DNA of 64,000 bases, from contig VOPR01000033.1 of NCBI GenBank assembly GCA_009594995.1, positions 1 to 64,000 on the forward strand. Direction: 5' to 3'. The stretch comes from Nitrospira sp. (GTDB lineage: Bacteria > Nitrospirota > Nitrospiria > Nitrospirales > Nitrospiraceae). The position numbers and the translations under genes are program-made. This document shows, in pieces, positions 8,928 to 16,162 of this stretch. Position 1 is the first letter of the stretch; every line of letters starts with the position of its first letter. Below the pieces are notes generated by a model. The model saw nothing but the letters and a program-made list of their open reading frames with translations. It did not search any database and was not told where the DNA came from.

Positions 8928-9311
8928 ATGAGCCGGTTTCGCTGGCTGGCGCTAGGAATGCTGATGGTATCCGGTCTGGTTGTCTCTGCATGGGGCGAGG
9001 ACGACCAGGTGTTTTTTGCCGTGGTTAGTGATGTGCCGAAAGACAAGGGGCGGATTTCAGCGAAAGTCCTCCAGGACGGATCCTCTTCTGATATGAAACT
9101 CATTCCGGGAGACCTCGTCGTCGGGAATCCGGTCTGGCGGACATTGGAAGTCTGTCATGCGCTCAAGATCGAGGGCGTAAAAATCGGCGACGGACTCAAG
9201 GTGATGTCAGCCCGGGTGTTGGATGCCAGTATGTTGCCGATGGCCCTGCAAGGGTTTGCGGGAGATTGTCTGATCAAGAAAGCGGTGGAGATCGCGCCCT
9301 TGGCGGAATGA
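8928..9311 (+). CDS. Periplasmic protein with signal peptide, function unknown
   Basis: A 127-residue protein with a clear signal peptide (MSRFRWLALGMLMVSGLVVS, likely cleaved after AWG). The mature domain of about 104 residues is mixed polar and has two cysteines (VCHALK and GDCLIKK) that could pair. The ATG follows GAGGTGAAGC. It lies directly after the small membrane protein gene and converges on a minus-strand gene 6 bp further on. I recognise no family. Confidence 0.7.
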   Translation: MSRFRWLALGMLMVSGLVVSAWGEDDQVFFAVVSDVPKDKGRISAKVLQDGSSSDMKLIPGDLVVGNPVWRTLEVCHALKIEGVKIGDGLKVMSARVLDASMLPMALQGFAGDCLIKKAVEIAPLAE

Positions 9312-9317
9312 CACGAG

Positions 9318-9695
9318 TTAAGACGCGCAGTCGGGGCAGACGGTTCGTTCTTCGTCTGCGTCACATTCGTCGGTGGTGAGGGGGAAGAACTGCTCACAGA
9401 GCCGGCAGGTGCGGATTTCGAAATAGGCCACCCCCTGCTCATCGATTTCGGTAGGGAGCAGCAATTCAAGCGGATCGTATCCCAGCCGGACGTCGTCATC
9501 GAACCGGATGATCGCGAGGCGGTCATTGAAGACTTCGAAGGTGGCTTCTTTCCCCTTCCGTTCCAGCCGATGTCCCACGACAAACACCGGTTGCCCCTTG
9601 CGTTTGGTACGCAGATCTTTCAAGGTGCGCTGCGTGGCCGTGGTGCAGGAAAATTTGCCGGTCTGATCGCTGGTATCGGTTCCAAAAATTGGCAT
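9318..9695 (-). CDS. Hypothetical protein with C-terminal zinc-ribbon-like motif
   Basis: Predicted 125-residue cytoplasmic protein. The C-terminus holds two CxxC knuckles (CRLCEQ and CPDCAS) 22 residues apart, suggesting a zinc ribbon. The middle part is a beta-rich domain (VFVVGHRLERKGKEATFEVF). The start at 9695 (MPIFGTD) is chosen because the longer GTG start at 9743 would fall inside the spacer of a good promoter (9735-9763). A GGGAG sits rather far (15 nt) from the chosen ATG. No named family is recognised. Confidence 0.65.
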   Translation of the reverse strand: MPIFGTDTSDQTGKFSCTTATQRTLKDLRTKRKGQPVFVVGHRLERKGKEATFEVFNDRLAIIRFDDDVRLGYDPLELLLPTEIDEQGVAYFEIRTCRLCEQFFPLTTDECDADEERTVCPDCAS

Positions 9696-9734
9696 CGGTG
9701 GTGGCGTTCGCTCCCAGGTGAATATCGAGTGTCC

Positions 9735-9763
9735 ATGTAACACAGGTGAAAAATTTGCGTCAA
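9735..9763 (-). promoter_or_regulatory. Promoter of the zinc-ribbon-like hypothetical gene
   Basis: On the minus strand TTGACG (9763-9758), a 17-bp spacer and TTACAT (9740-9735) lie about 40 bp upstream of the chosen start. Confidence 0.5.
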
Positions 9764-9796
9764 GGGAACCCTTTATGAAGGAGAAAGGCTAACGGC

Positions 9797-10147
9797 ATGG
9801 CGGAGATCACGATCTATCAGAAACCCACCTGTTCAACCTGTCGCGAGGCGGTGCGCCTGGTGCGTGAGAGCGGGCAACCGTTTACTGCAATCAACTATTA
9901 CGAACAACCATTCACCAAGAGCCAGCTGAAGAGCCTGTTGAAAAAAGCCGGCCTGTCGGCGCGCGATGTGTTGCGAACGAAGGAAGATCTCTATAAGTCG
10001 CTGAAGCTTGCCGACCAGACGCTGAGTGAAGACCACTTGCTCGACCAGATGATCGCGCATCCGGATCTCATTCAGCGGCCCATTGTGGCCAAGGGCGAGA
10101 AGGTCATGCTGGCGCGCCCGGCTGACACTGTCACCGAGCTGTTATAA
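9797..10147 (+). CDS. ArsC/Spx-family thioredoxin-fold protein (arsenate reductase-like)
   Basis: Cytoplasmic 116-residue protein of the glutaredoxin-coupled arsenate reductase family. The active-site cysteines are in KPTCSTCREA (Cys12 and Cys15). The three arginines that bind oxyanion in ArsC appear to be kept: VLRTKE, QRPIVAKG and LARPADT. Length matches ArsC/YffB/Spx proteins. No arsenic resistance genes (arsB, acr3, arsR) lie nearby, so a general thiol or stress role is equally possible. A GAAGGAGAAAGG stretch precedes the ATG. Confidence 0.85.
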   Translation: MAEITIYQKPTCSTCREAVRLVRESGQPFTAINYYEQPFTKSQLKSLLKKAGLSARDVLRTKEDLYKSLKLADQTLSEDHLLDQMIAHPDLIQRPIVAKGEKVMLARPADTVTELL

Positions 10148-10212
10148 CGGTACGCGGCTGAGATGACAGTGACGACTCAGCCAGGCCATAGCTGGGAATG
10201 AGGGGTGAATAG

Positions 10213-10455
10213 ATGTTTGCCTTCAGTTCGGTGGATCGCGTGTCGCTGCTTGGGCGGATCTTGCAGCGTCTCAATCTCCGGTTTCCATCCCTGTTTGTGC
10301 TATTCGCCGTCCTCACCCTGGTGGATCTCATCGTTCCGGATGTGATTCCCCTGGCCGATGAAATCGGCCTCGCGTTGTTGACGCTGTTGTTGGGGATGTG
10401 GAAAGACCGCCGGTTTCTTCGTCGTGACGGGGCTTCGCCGGGCACATTCTGGTGA
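10213..10455 (+). CDS. Small two-helix membrane protein (DUF6116-like)
   Basis: An 80-residue protein with two hydrophobic segments: LFVLFAVLTLVDLIVP (about residues 27-42) and IGLALLTLLLGMW (about 51-63). An Arg/Lys-rich cytoplasmic tail follows. The pattern LRFPSLFVLFAVLTLVDLIVPD with ADEIGLALLTLLL resembles the DUF6116 family as I remember it; I could not verify this. GAGGGG precedes the ATG. It is about 65 bp behind the ArsC-like gene. Confidence 0.6.
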   Translation: MFAFSSVDRVSLLGRILQRLNLRFPSLFVLFAVLTLVDLIVPDVIPLADEIGLALLTLLLGMWKDRRFLRRDGASPGTFW

Positions 10456-10514
10456 TGAGCCGGGGTGTGCGTGTAGGTGCGATCGCTCATTCCCGATGGT
10501 GTGAGGGAACCGCG

Positions 10515-11720
10515 TTACTGATGGTCCAAATGTCCGAAGCGGAGTTTGCCGATTTCCGGATCGATCCACACCTTGAGAGTTCCGGATAACACGCTGAGCA
10601 GTGTTTCTCCCACCAGTTGACGTCGCCATCCCCGCAGGACCGGAATATCGACTTCTTCCACGGGTGAGGTGCGTTCCACCAACGCCTGCAAATCGCCGGT
10701 CGTCGCGATCAGGGTCGGCGCGATGTTTTCCATCGCGGCGCGGGATTTCAGCACGGCCTGCAGCAGTTCCAGGACTCCCGTGGATTCAGGATCCGGTTTG
10801 CGGTCGCGAGGCACTTCCGGCCATTCGGATTCCGGCCGCGCCAGGGCCTGTTGCATGGTGGCAAGGAGGGCCTGTCCGTTGCGTTCGACTTCCGAGGAAT
10901 ACATGCCGCGCATGCCGCGAAGCTGGTCGAGCGTGCGCGGTGTTTGACGGGCCAGTTGAACCAGCACCTCATCGCGCATCACGCGCCCGCGGGGCACGTT
11001 GCGGCGCCGGGCTTCCCCCTCCCTCCAGGCGGCCAGGTCGCGCAGGACTCCGGCAGCACGTGGTTTGAGACTGTCCCACCCGCGAATGCGTTGGTACCGT
11101 TCCTGAGGATCACGGGCCTGGGCGCCGAGCGAGACTTCGAGGCGGGAGAACTCTTCATCCACCCACTCCAACCGGCCCATCACGGTGAGTTTCTGGCGCA
11201 AGTGGCGATGGACGGGCAGCAGAAACGTCACGTCATCAAGGGCGTAGACCAGTTGATCCTGGCTCAGCGGACGTTGGCTCCAGTTGGTAAAGGTGTGGGC
11301 TTTGTCGAGTTTTACGCCCTGCACGCGCTGCACCAGGTTGGCATAGGCGGTCTGCGCGCCATAGCCCACCATCGCGGCGGCAATCTGCGTGTCGAAAAAT
11401 GGCTTCGGCAATCGTCCGGCATGATGCGCGAACAGTTCGAGGTCCTGTCGTCCGGCATGGAGCACCTTCTCGATACGGGCATCACACACGATTTCCCAGA
11501 AGCGCGTCATCGGCGCGCTGTCCTGCACGGCAGGGAAGTCGATGACGGCCGCGATCCCTTCCGCCGCCACCTGAATCAACTCCAGGCGCGGGATGAAATG
11601 GTCTTCTCCCATGAACTCGGTGTCGATGGCGATCACCGTGCTGTCTGCCAGCTGGTCGCACAGCCGGTCGAGCATGTGGTCGGAAGTGATGAAGGTCTGA
11701 TCCGGGTCCAATGTGGCCAT
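10515..11720 (-). CDS. rnd: Ribonuclease D
   Basis: 3'-5' exoribonuclease of the DEDDy family that trims tRNA and other structured RNA 3' ends. The 401-residue length is normal. Exo I is AIDTEFMGE (about residues 35-43), exo II includes LHAGRQDLELF, and exo III is YALDDVTFLLPVH with the catalytic Tyr. An HRDC domain follows at about residues 215-290 (EVLVQLARQTPRTLDQLRGM). The gene lies 3 bp after the J-domain gene on the same strand, so the two form an operon. Confidence 0.93.
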   Translation of the reverse strand: MATLDPDQTFITSDHMLDRLCDQLADSTVIAIDTEFMGEDHFIPRLELIQVAAEGIAAVIDFPAVQDSAPMTRFWEIVCDARIEKVLHAGRQDLELFAHHAGRLPKPFFDTQIAAAMVGYGAQTAYANLVQRVQGVKLDKAHTFTNWSQRPLSQDQLVYALDDVTFLLPVHRHLRQKLTVMGRLEWVDEEFSRLEVSLGAQARDPQERYQRIRGWDSLKPRAAGVLRDLAAWREGEARRRNVPRGRVMRDEVLVQLARQTPRTLDQLRGMRGMYSSEVERNGQALLATMQQALARPESEWPEVPRDRKPDPESTGVLELLQAVLKSRAAMENIAPTLIATTGDLQALVERTSPVEEVDIPVLRGWRRQLVGETLLSVLSGTLKVWIDPEIGKLRFGHLDHQ

Positions 11721-11723
11721 AGT

Positions 11724-12353
11724 TTACTCGGTGGGACGATATTCCGCCCCGCGTGATATAGGCGGTTCGGTATTGCTGAGACTTAGGTACTCTTTGAGAA
11801 ATTGATAGGCTTCGAGAATTCGCCGGAGTTCCGGCTCGGAACTGCGGTCTCCGTTGCGGGCATCGGGGTGCAACTCTTTGGCGCGTTGGCGAAACGCCGT
11901 CGTCACATCCGCCAGCGGCGTGCCGAATTCCAGACCCAGCAGCTGATAGGCGTCGTATGCGTTGGTGACTTCATTGGAGGTGCCGGCAGGATTCCCCTCC
12001 CCTCCGGCCGCTTTGAGAAAGTCTGCGAGATTGATCTTGCGCCGCCGCCGCCGGGGCCGCTCACGTATTTCGCTGTCGAGTTCATCCCAGCGGTCTTCGA
12101 CGAACTCCAATCGGGACTCGAGCCGCACAGCTCCCGAGACATCCCGGACCAATTCCAACTCTTCTTCGATTTGTTGCAGCGACCGTTCGACTTCTTCGAG
12201 CCCCGGCTCGATCCGGAAGTAGCTGTCGACCCGCTCCTGCATCATGAAATCGACAGCAAATTCCATGCTGTCGACGTTCTTGGCGCGTAACATGCCGATT
12301 CGGCGCCGCATGCCCCGCTGATATTTGAATAGGCGATTGGTTGAAAAGGCCAC
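11724..12353 (-). CDS. J-domain protein
   Basis: A 209-residue protein with a C-terminal J domain (about residues 133-195). It begins DAYQLLGLEFGTPLADVTTA, carries the essential HPD tripeptide in LHPDARNG, and should stimulate a DnaK-type ATPase. The N-terminal 110 residues are a charged, coiled-coil-like region (GLEEVERSLQQIEEELELV) ending in a basic patch (RPRRRRRK). There is no Gly/Phe or zinc-finger region, so this is a class C-type J protein with unknown client. It is upstream of rnd in a two-gene unit. Confidence 0.85.
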   Translation of the reverse strand: MAFSTNRLFKYQRGMRRRIGMLRAKNVDSMEFAVDFMMQERVDSYFRIEPGLEEVERSLQQIEEELELVRDVSGAVRLESRLEFVEDRWDELDSEIRERPRRRRRKINLADFLKAAGGEGNPAGTSNEVTNAYDAYQLLGLEFGTPLADVTTAFRQRAKELHPDARNGDRSSEPELRRILEAYQFLKEYLSLSNTEPPISRGAEYRPTE

Positions 12354-12468
12354 GAGTCCTCGTTGGGCGCGACCTTCCCCCCTGACGGCAAGGTCGAACG
12401 CATCTTAGCACAACACTTTGTCCCACGATAAGAGTTGATCGGACGATCCCTGTGGTGCCGCAACCGGG

Positions 12469-13728
12469 TTACAGATACCAGAACAGCACGGCCGCAATCA
12501 GCGTGGGCGGCAGCGCGGCCAGGAAGAGACCGAGCGGGTTGACCGCTTCATCGTCGAAGTCGCTTCGAAGAATGGCCAGTCCGGCCGGGTTCGGCGCATT
12601 GGCGATGATGGTCAATCCGCCGCCGGTGACGGCGCCCGCAACCAGGGCATACTTGAATCCATCCGAGAGTCCGTCCACGAGCGACCCGAGGTACGTGAGG
12701 GCCGCGTTGTCGGTGAAGGCCGTCAGTAAGGTTGCGCCTAAGAAGACCGCATCGGAACCCATCCCGAGCAAAATCGGCTGCAACCACCATTGCTGTTGTC
12801 CGCCCAGAATCACCAGGCCTGCCAGGAAGCAGGCGACCAGCAGCCCTTCGCGGAGTATCAATCGATCCTGGTAGCGAGAATAGACTTGCGCGACACCGAG
12901 GAAGAACAGAAGGATTCCCAGAAATATCGCCGGATGGTGAGCGAACACCACCACCATTACGAGTAAAGCCAGGTGTGTGACGACCAGCGGCATGGGGATT
13001 GAGTCGCGCTCGCCGTGATCGATGGGGGGCGAGAGTCGGCAGAGCTCCTGACGGAAAATGATGGTGGCAGCCCACGAGTTGATGATGACAGCCAGCGCTG
13101 CTTTCCAGCCGAACGTGCTTAACATGAACCCGAGATCCCAGTTCCAGGCTCCGGCGACCATCAGCACTGGAGGTGCAGCGAATGGCGTGAGTGTTCCGCC
13201 GATGGACACATTCACGAAGAGCACGCCCAGGGTTGTATACTTCAATCGTGTGGAAAGGCCGTGACGAAAAAAAGAGTCGCGTAGGAGCAGGGCCGCCAAC
13301 GTCATAGCCGCCGGCTCGGTGATACACGACCCCAACAGTGGAACGATCGTCAGGACCGTGACGTAGACGCGCATACCCTGAGGTAGAGGGATGGCGCTAC
13401 TGAGGACTCGGACTCCGGTCGCGGCGCTGTTCAAGATGGGCCTGGTGCCGGCGATCACCATACTGGCGAAGACAAACATCGGTTCAGTAAAGCTGCGTGA
13501 GCTGAGGTACTGCGTGGCGGCGGCCGTTCCGTCAGTGACGAACATGGCGCCGATGAGGACGAGCGCCCAGAAACCAAAGGCCACCTCCACCTCACCCAAC
13601 AAATGCCACAGGCCCGCCTGTGTCGGCCTGGTCTGCGCGAGGTGTTCGAACAATGCGGTCGCAAAGCTGTGGAGAATTGCGACAGCGAAAAGAATGGTCC
13701 CGATCAACTGGATGGTCGTTGGCGTCAC
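12469..13728 (-). CDS. Putative Na+/H+ antiporter (PF07399-type)
   Basis: Inner-membrane protein of 419 residues with about 11 hydrophobic segments. Sequence such as EVEVAFGFWALVLIGAMF, GSCITEPAAMTLAALLL and VSIGGTLTPFAAPPVLMVAG matches the putative Na+/H+ antiporter family (PF07399) in the ion transporter superfamily. A central cytoplasmic loop (about residues 235-250) is hydrophilic. The start is GTG at 13728 behind a GGAAA stretch. It stands alone; the substrate is predicted from family only. Confidence 0.75.
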   Translation of the reverse strand: MTPTTIQLIGTILFAVAILHSFATALFEHLAQTRPTQAGLWHLLGEVEVAFGFWALVLIGAMFVTDGTAAATQYLSSRSFTEPMFVFASMVIAGTRPILNSAATGVRVLSSAIPLPQGMRVYVTVLTIVPLLGSCITEPAAMTLAALLLRDSFFRHGLSTRLKYTTLGVLFVNVSIGGTLTPFAAPPVLMVAGAWNWDLGFMLSTFGWKAALAVIINSWAATIIFRQELCRLSPPIDHGERDSIPMPLVVTHLALLVMVVVFAHHPAIFLGILLFFLGVAQVYSRYQDRLILREGLLVACFLAGLVILGGQQQWWLQPILLGMGSDAVFLGATLLTAFTDNAALTYLGSLVDGLSDGFKYALVAGAVTGGGLTIIANAPNPAGLAILRSDFDDEAVNPLGLFLAALPPTLIAAVLFWYL

Positions 13729-13869
13729 ACTGCGTTTCCGGTGATCATTACAGGGCGCACCCGATGCACGGCTGCGGTTGCAGGGAGATTGAGCCTTCGC
13801 CCTACTCTACAGAGATTATGCGTGTCGCGCCAATGGATGGAGAAGGTAAAAGAACGGGTGAGCGCAAAA

Positions 13870-15312
13870 CTAGCGGGGGTCGTCGTCGATTTTCGTGCGG
13901 CGTCGGGCGACACCGGTGGCGCGAGCGGCGGCGGCTACGGCCTTGGCCACGCGCGGGACGACGTCGCGGTCGAAGACGCTGGGGATAATATAGTCTTCCG
14001 ACAGCGCATCGCCCGGGACACATTCGGCAATCGCCTGAGCCGCGGCCAGTTTCATAGCCTCGTTGATTTCACTGGCCTGGACATCGAGCGCGCCGCGAAA
14101 AATTCCCGGAAACGAGAGGGCGTTGTTGATCTGATTCGGAAAGTCGGAGCGACCGGTGGCGAAAATCCGGGACACCTCATCGCCGATCTTCGGGTCGATC
14201 TCAGGATCGGGATTAGCCATGGCGAAGACAATGCGATCAGGATTCATCTGTTCCAGGTCCGCTTTCGTGAGCACGTTGCCGATGGACAGGCCGATGAACA
14301 CGTCGGCCCCCTTTAACGCATCCTGTAAGGTTCCGCGCGGCTGGTCACGATGGATGCAGGCCTGAAGATCGGTGCGACAGGCGCGGAGTTCCTCCGCTTC
14401 CCCCATCAAGACGATACCTTCCTTATCACATCCGACAAGGTGGCTGGCACCGGCCGCCAGCAGAATGCGGCAACAGGCGGTGCCTGCGGCACCGAGGCCG
14501 TTGACCACGATGCGCACCTCGTCCATCCGTTTCCCGACAACCTTGAGCGCATTGGTCAATGCCGCCAGCAACACGACAGCCGTGCCGTGTTGATCGTCGT
14601 GCATGACCGGAATGTCGAGCGAGGCCTTGAGCGCGCGTTCAATCTCAAAGCAGCGCGGCGCGCTGATGTCCTCCAGATTGATGCCGCCGAATCCCGGGGC
14701 AATGCCGCGCACAATGCGAACGATTTCCTCCGGGTCCTGGGTGCTGACACAAATCGGCCAAGCGTCGATGCCGGCCAACTCCCTAAAAAGCATCACTTTC
14801 CCTTCCATCACCGGCAGGGCCGCTGCGGGACCGAGGTTCCCAAGTCCCAGCACGGCGGAGCCATCCGTGACAACGGCGACACTGTTGCTCTTGCTCGTGA
14901 AGGCATAGGCTTTCGATGCATCCTTGGCGATCGCTTTGCAGACCCGGCCGACACCGGGTGTGTAGATCATGGACAACACGTTACGGGTGGTGACCGGGAC
15001 TTTGCTCTGAACCCGGATTTTCCCGCCAAGATGCAGGAGGAAAATGCGGTCCGAGGCTGACAGGACGTTGACTTCCGGTAGGGCTTCCAGACGTTCGAGG
15101 ACACGTTCTCCGTGCGTCTCATTCTGCACGTCGAAGGTAATGTCCCGGATCATGCGCTCCGCATTGGCCGACACGATGTCGACCGCTCCGAGGTTGGCGC
15201 CCTCCTCTGCCAACAGTGCAGCGACTTTGGCGAAGATGCCCGGTTTATTCAGGAGCGCGAGGCGGACGGTCAGGCGGTAGTTCGAGTAAGGGCCGATGTC
15301 ATCAGTGGTCAT
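13870..15312 (-). CDS. NAD(P)-dependent malic enzyme with N-terminal ACT domain
   Basis: Decarboxylates malate to pyruvate, linking the TCA cycle and gluconeogenesis. From ATG 15312 the protein is 480 residues. An ACT domain fills about residues 1-80 (LTVRLALLNKPGIFAKVAAL, NLGAVDIVSANAERMIRDI) and would bind an amino acid or other effector. The malic core follows: SMIYTPGVGRVCKAI, catalytic-region AYAFTSKSNSVAVVTDGSAV, metal-binding GGINLEDISAPRCFEIE and MHDDQHGTAVV. A NAD-binding VNGLGAAGTACCRIL is near residue 270. The upstream ribosome site is weak (GGGT), so the start is less certain than the family. Confidence 0.92.
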   Translation of the reverse strand: MTTDDIGPYSNYRLTVRLALLNKPGIFAKVAALLAEEGANLGAVDIVSANAERMIRDITFDVQNETHGERVLERLEALPEVNVLSASDRIFLLHLGGKIRVQSKVPVTTRNVLSMIYTPGVGRVCKAIAKDASKAYAFTSKSNSVAVVTDGSAVLGLGNLGPAAALPVMEGKVMLFRELAGIDAWPICVSTQDPEEIVRIVRGIAPGFGGINLEDISAPRCFEIERALKASLDIPVMHDDQHGTAVVLLAALTNALKVVGKRMDEVRIVVNGLGAAGTACCRILLAAGASHLVGCDKEGIVLMGEAEELRACRTDLQACIHRDQPRGTLQDALKGADVFIGLSIGNVLTKADLEQMNPDRIVFAMANPDPEIDPKIGDEVSRIFATGRSDFPNQINNALSFPGIFRGALDVQASEINEAMKLAAAQAIAECVPGDALSEDYIIPSVFDRDVVPRVAKAVAAAARATGVARRRTKIDDDPR

Positions 15313-15787
15313 AGTGGGTGACCCGAGGGAGTGAGCCGCTCTCGTGAAGAGTGTACCACAGCATCGGCGCAAGGGCCTGATGGGTATCACGAGGCGTACG
15401 TTTGATGAATATTCGAGGAGCCCCGTCAGGATCGATAGGCTCGATTCCCGAAGCATGGCAAACCGTTGCTGATTCTTCGACCGCCGTTATTGCGAATGAG
15501 CGGCACATCAGCCGGTCGGTCAGCCGTGCAGTGGCCGCGAAGGATAAATTGTAGAAATCACTAGATGAATGCCGCGCATGATATTGAAAAGTTAGGGTCT
15601 TGAGGAACGGCGGAGTCGACAGCGTGTGCCTCGGGCGAGCGGTGGATCCAAGTGGTTTGGCCCGGCATGTTTTGGGCCCCCGAAAAATACGCAAAGAGTT
15701 TCATTGACTTTTTTTTTCAGGTTGGCTACCTTCCAGGCGCCCTTGTGGTGGGCACTTATATTCTCAACCTTTCAAGGAGGGGTTTCC
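15313..15787. other. 475-bp intergenic region, no supported gene
   Basis: Divergent gap between malic enzyme and the Lys/Glu-rich protein gene. A TTGACT at about 15706-15711 inside a T-rich run could be the -35 of the plus-strand gene, with no good -10 at normal spacing. Open frames here lack ribosome sites and recognisable sequence. Confidence 0.4.
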
Positions 15788-16012
15788 ATGAAGCGTGCTC
15801 TATTCGCATTCGTAGCGGCAGCCATTCTCGTTGCGTTCACCGCTCCGTCATTCGCCGGAGATGACAAGAAGAAGGAAGAGAAGAAGGGCGGCCACTTCTC
15901 CCAGACCCTCTTCGGTGACGACAAGAAGAAGGAAGAGAAGAAGGGTGGACACCTGTCCCAGACCGTGTTCGGCGATGACAAGAAGAAGGAAGAGAAGAAG
16001 GGCGGCCACTAA
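15788..16012 (+). CDS. Secreted Lys/Glu-rich tandem-repeat protein, unknown function
   Basis: A 74-residue protein. A signal peptide (MKRALFAFVAAAILVAFTAP, cleavage likely after SFA at residue 23) is followed by three repeats of a 19-residue unit: GDDKKKEEKKGGHFSQTLF, the same with L and V changes, then a truncated third copy ending at GGH. The mature protein is almost wholly charged, with a His and a small hydrophobic cluster per unit, so it is probably disordered in the periplasm. The ATG follows AAGGAGG. It has its own strong terminator. No family recognised; metal or polyanion binding would be a guess. Confidence 0.8.
   Translation: MKRALFAFVAAAILVAFTAPSFAGDDKKKEEKKGGHFSQTLFGDDKKKEEKKGGHLSQTVFGDDKKKEEKKGGH
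15857..16009 (+). repeat. 57-bp coding tandem repeat, 2.7 copies
   Basis: Units start at 15857, 15914 and 15971; the last stops after 39 bp at the stop codon. Copies differ at only a few bases, mostly around the SQT(L/V)F linker. The array encodes the repeat of the Lys/Glu-rich secreted protein. Confidence 0.9.
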
Positions 16013-16041
16013 TCCCCGCTTCCGACTTTCTTTCGTAGTCT

Positions 16042-16088
16042 AAAATTGGCTCGCGACTCCGGATGCCGGCGCGGGCCAATTTTTTTTG
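16042..16088 (+). terminator. Rho-independent terminator
   Basis: ATTGGCTCGCG (16045-16055) pairs with CGCGGGCCAAT (16070-16080), an 11-bp stem with one G-T pair and a 14-base loop, followed by seven or more T. It lies 33 bp after the Lys/Glu-rich gene. Confidence 0.9.
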
Positions 16089-16162
16089 TGTGCCCGTCGT
16101 ACCTCCCTGCCCGCCTCCCCGTTTCGTTGACCCATTAAGTTAGCCCGTGTTACGGTTCGCGC

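Noticed and set aside
9797-10147. Arsenic-resistance operon
   Set aside because: Only an ArsC/Spx-family gene is present; no arsenite pump or ArsR regulator adjoins it.
15302-15694. 130-codon minus-strand frame upstream of malic enzyme
   Set aside because: No ribosome site, no recognisable sequence, and it overlaps the start of the malic enzyme gene.
15857-16009. 57-bp repeats as a possible CRISPR or satellite array
   Set aside because: Copies are contiguous without spacers and in frame within a gene, so they are coding tandem repeats.
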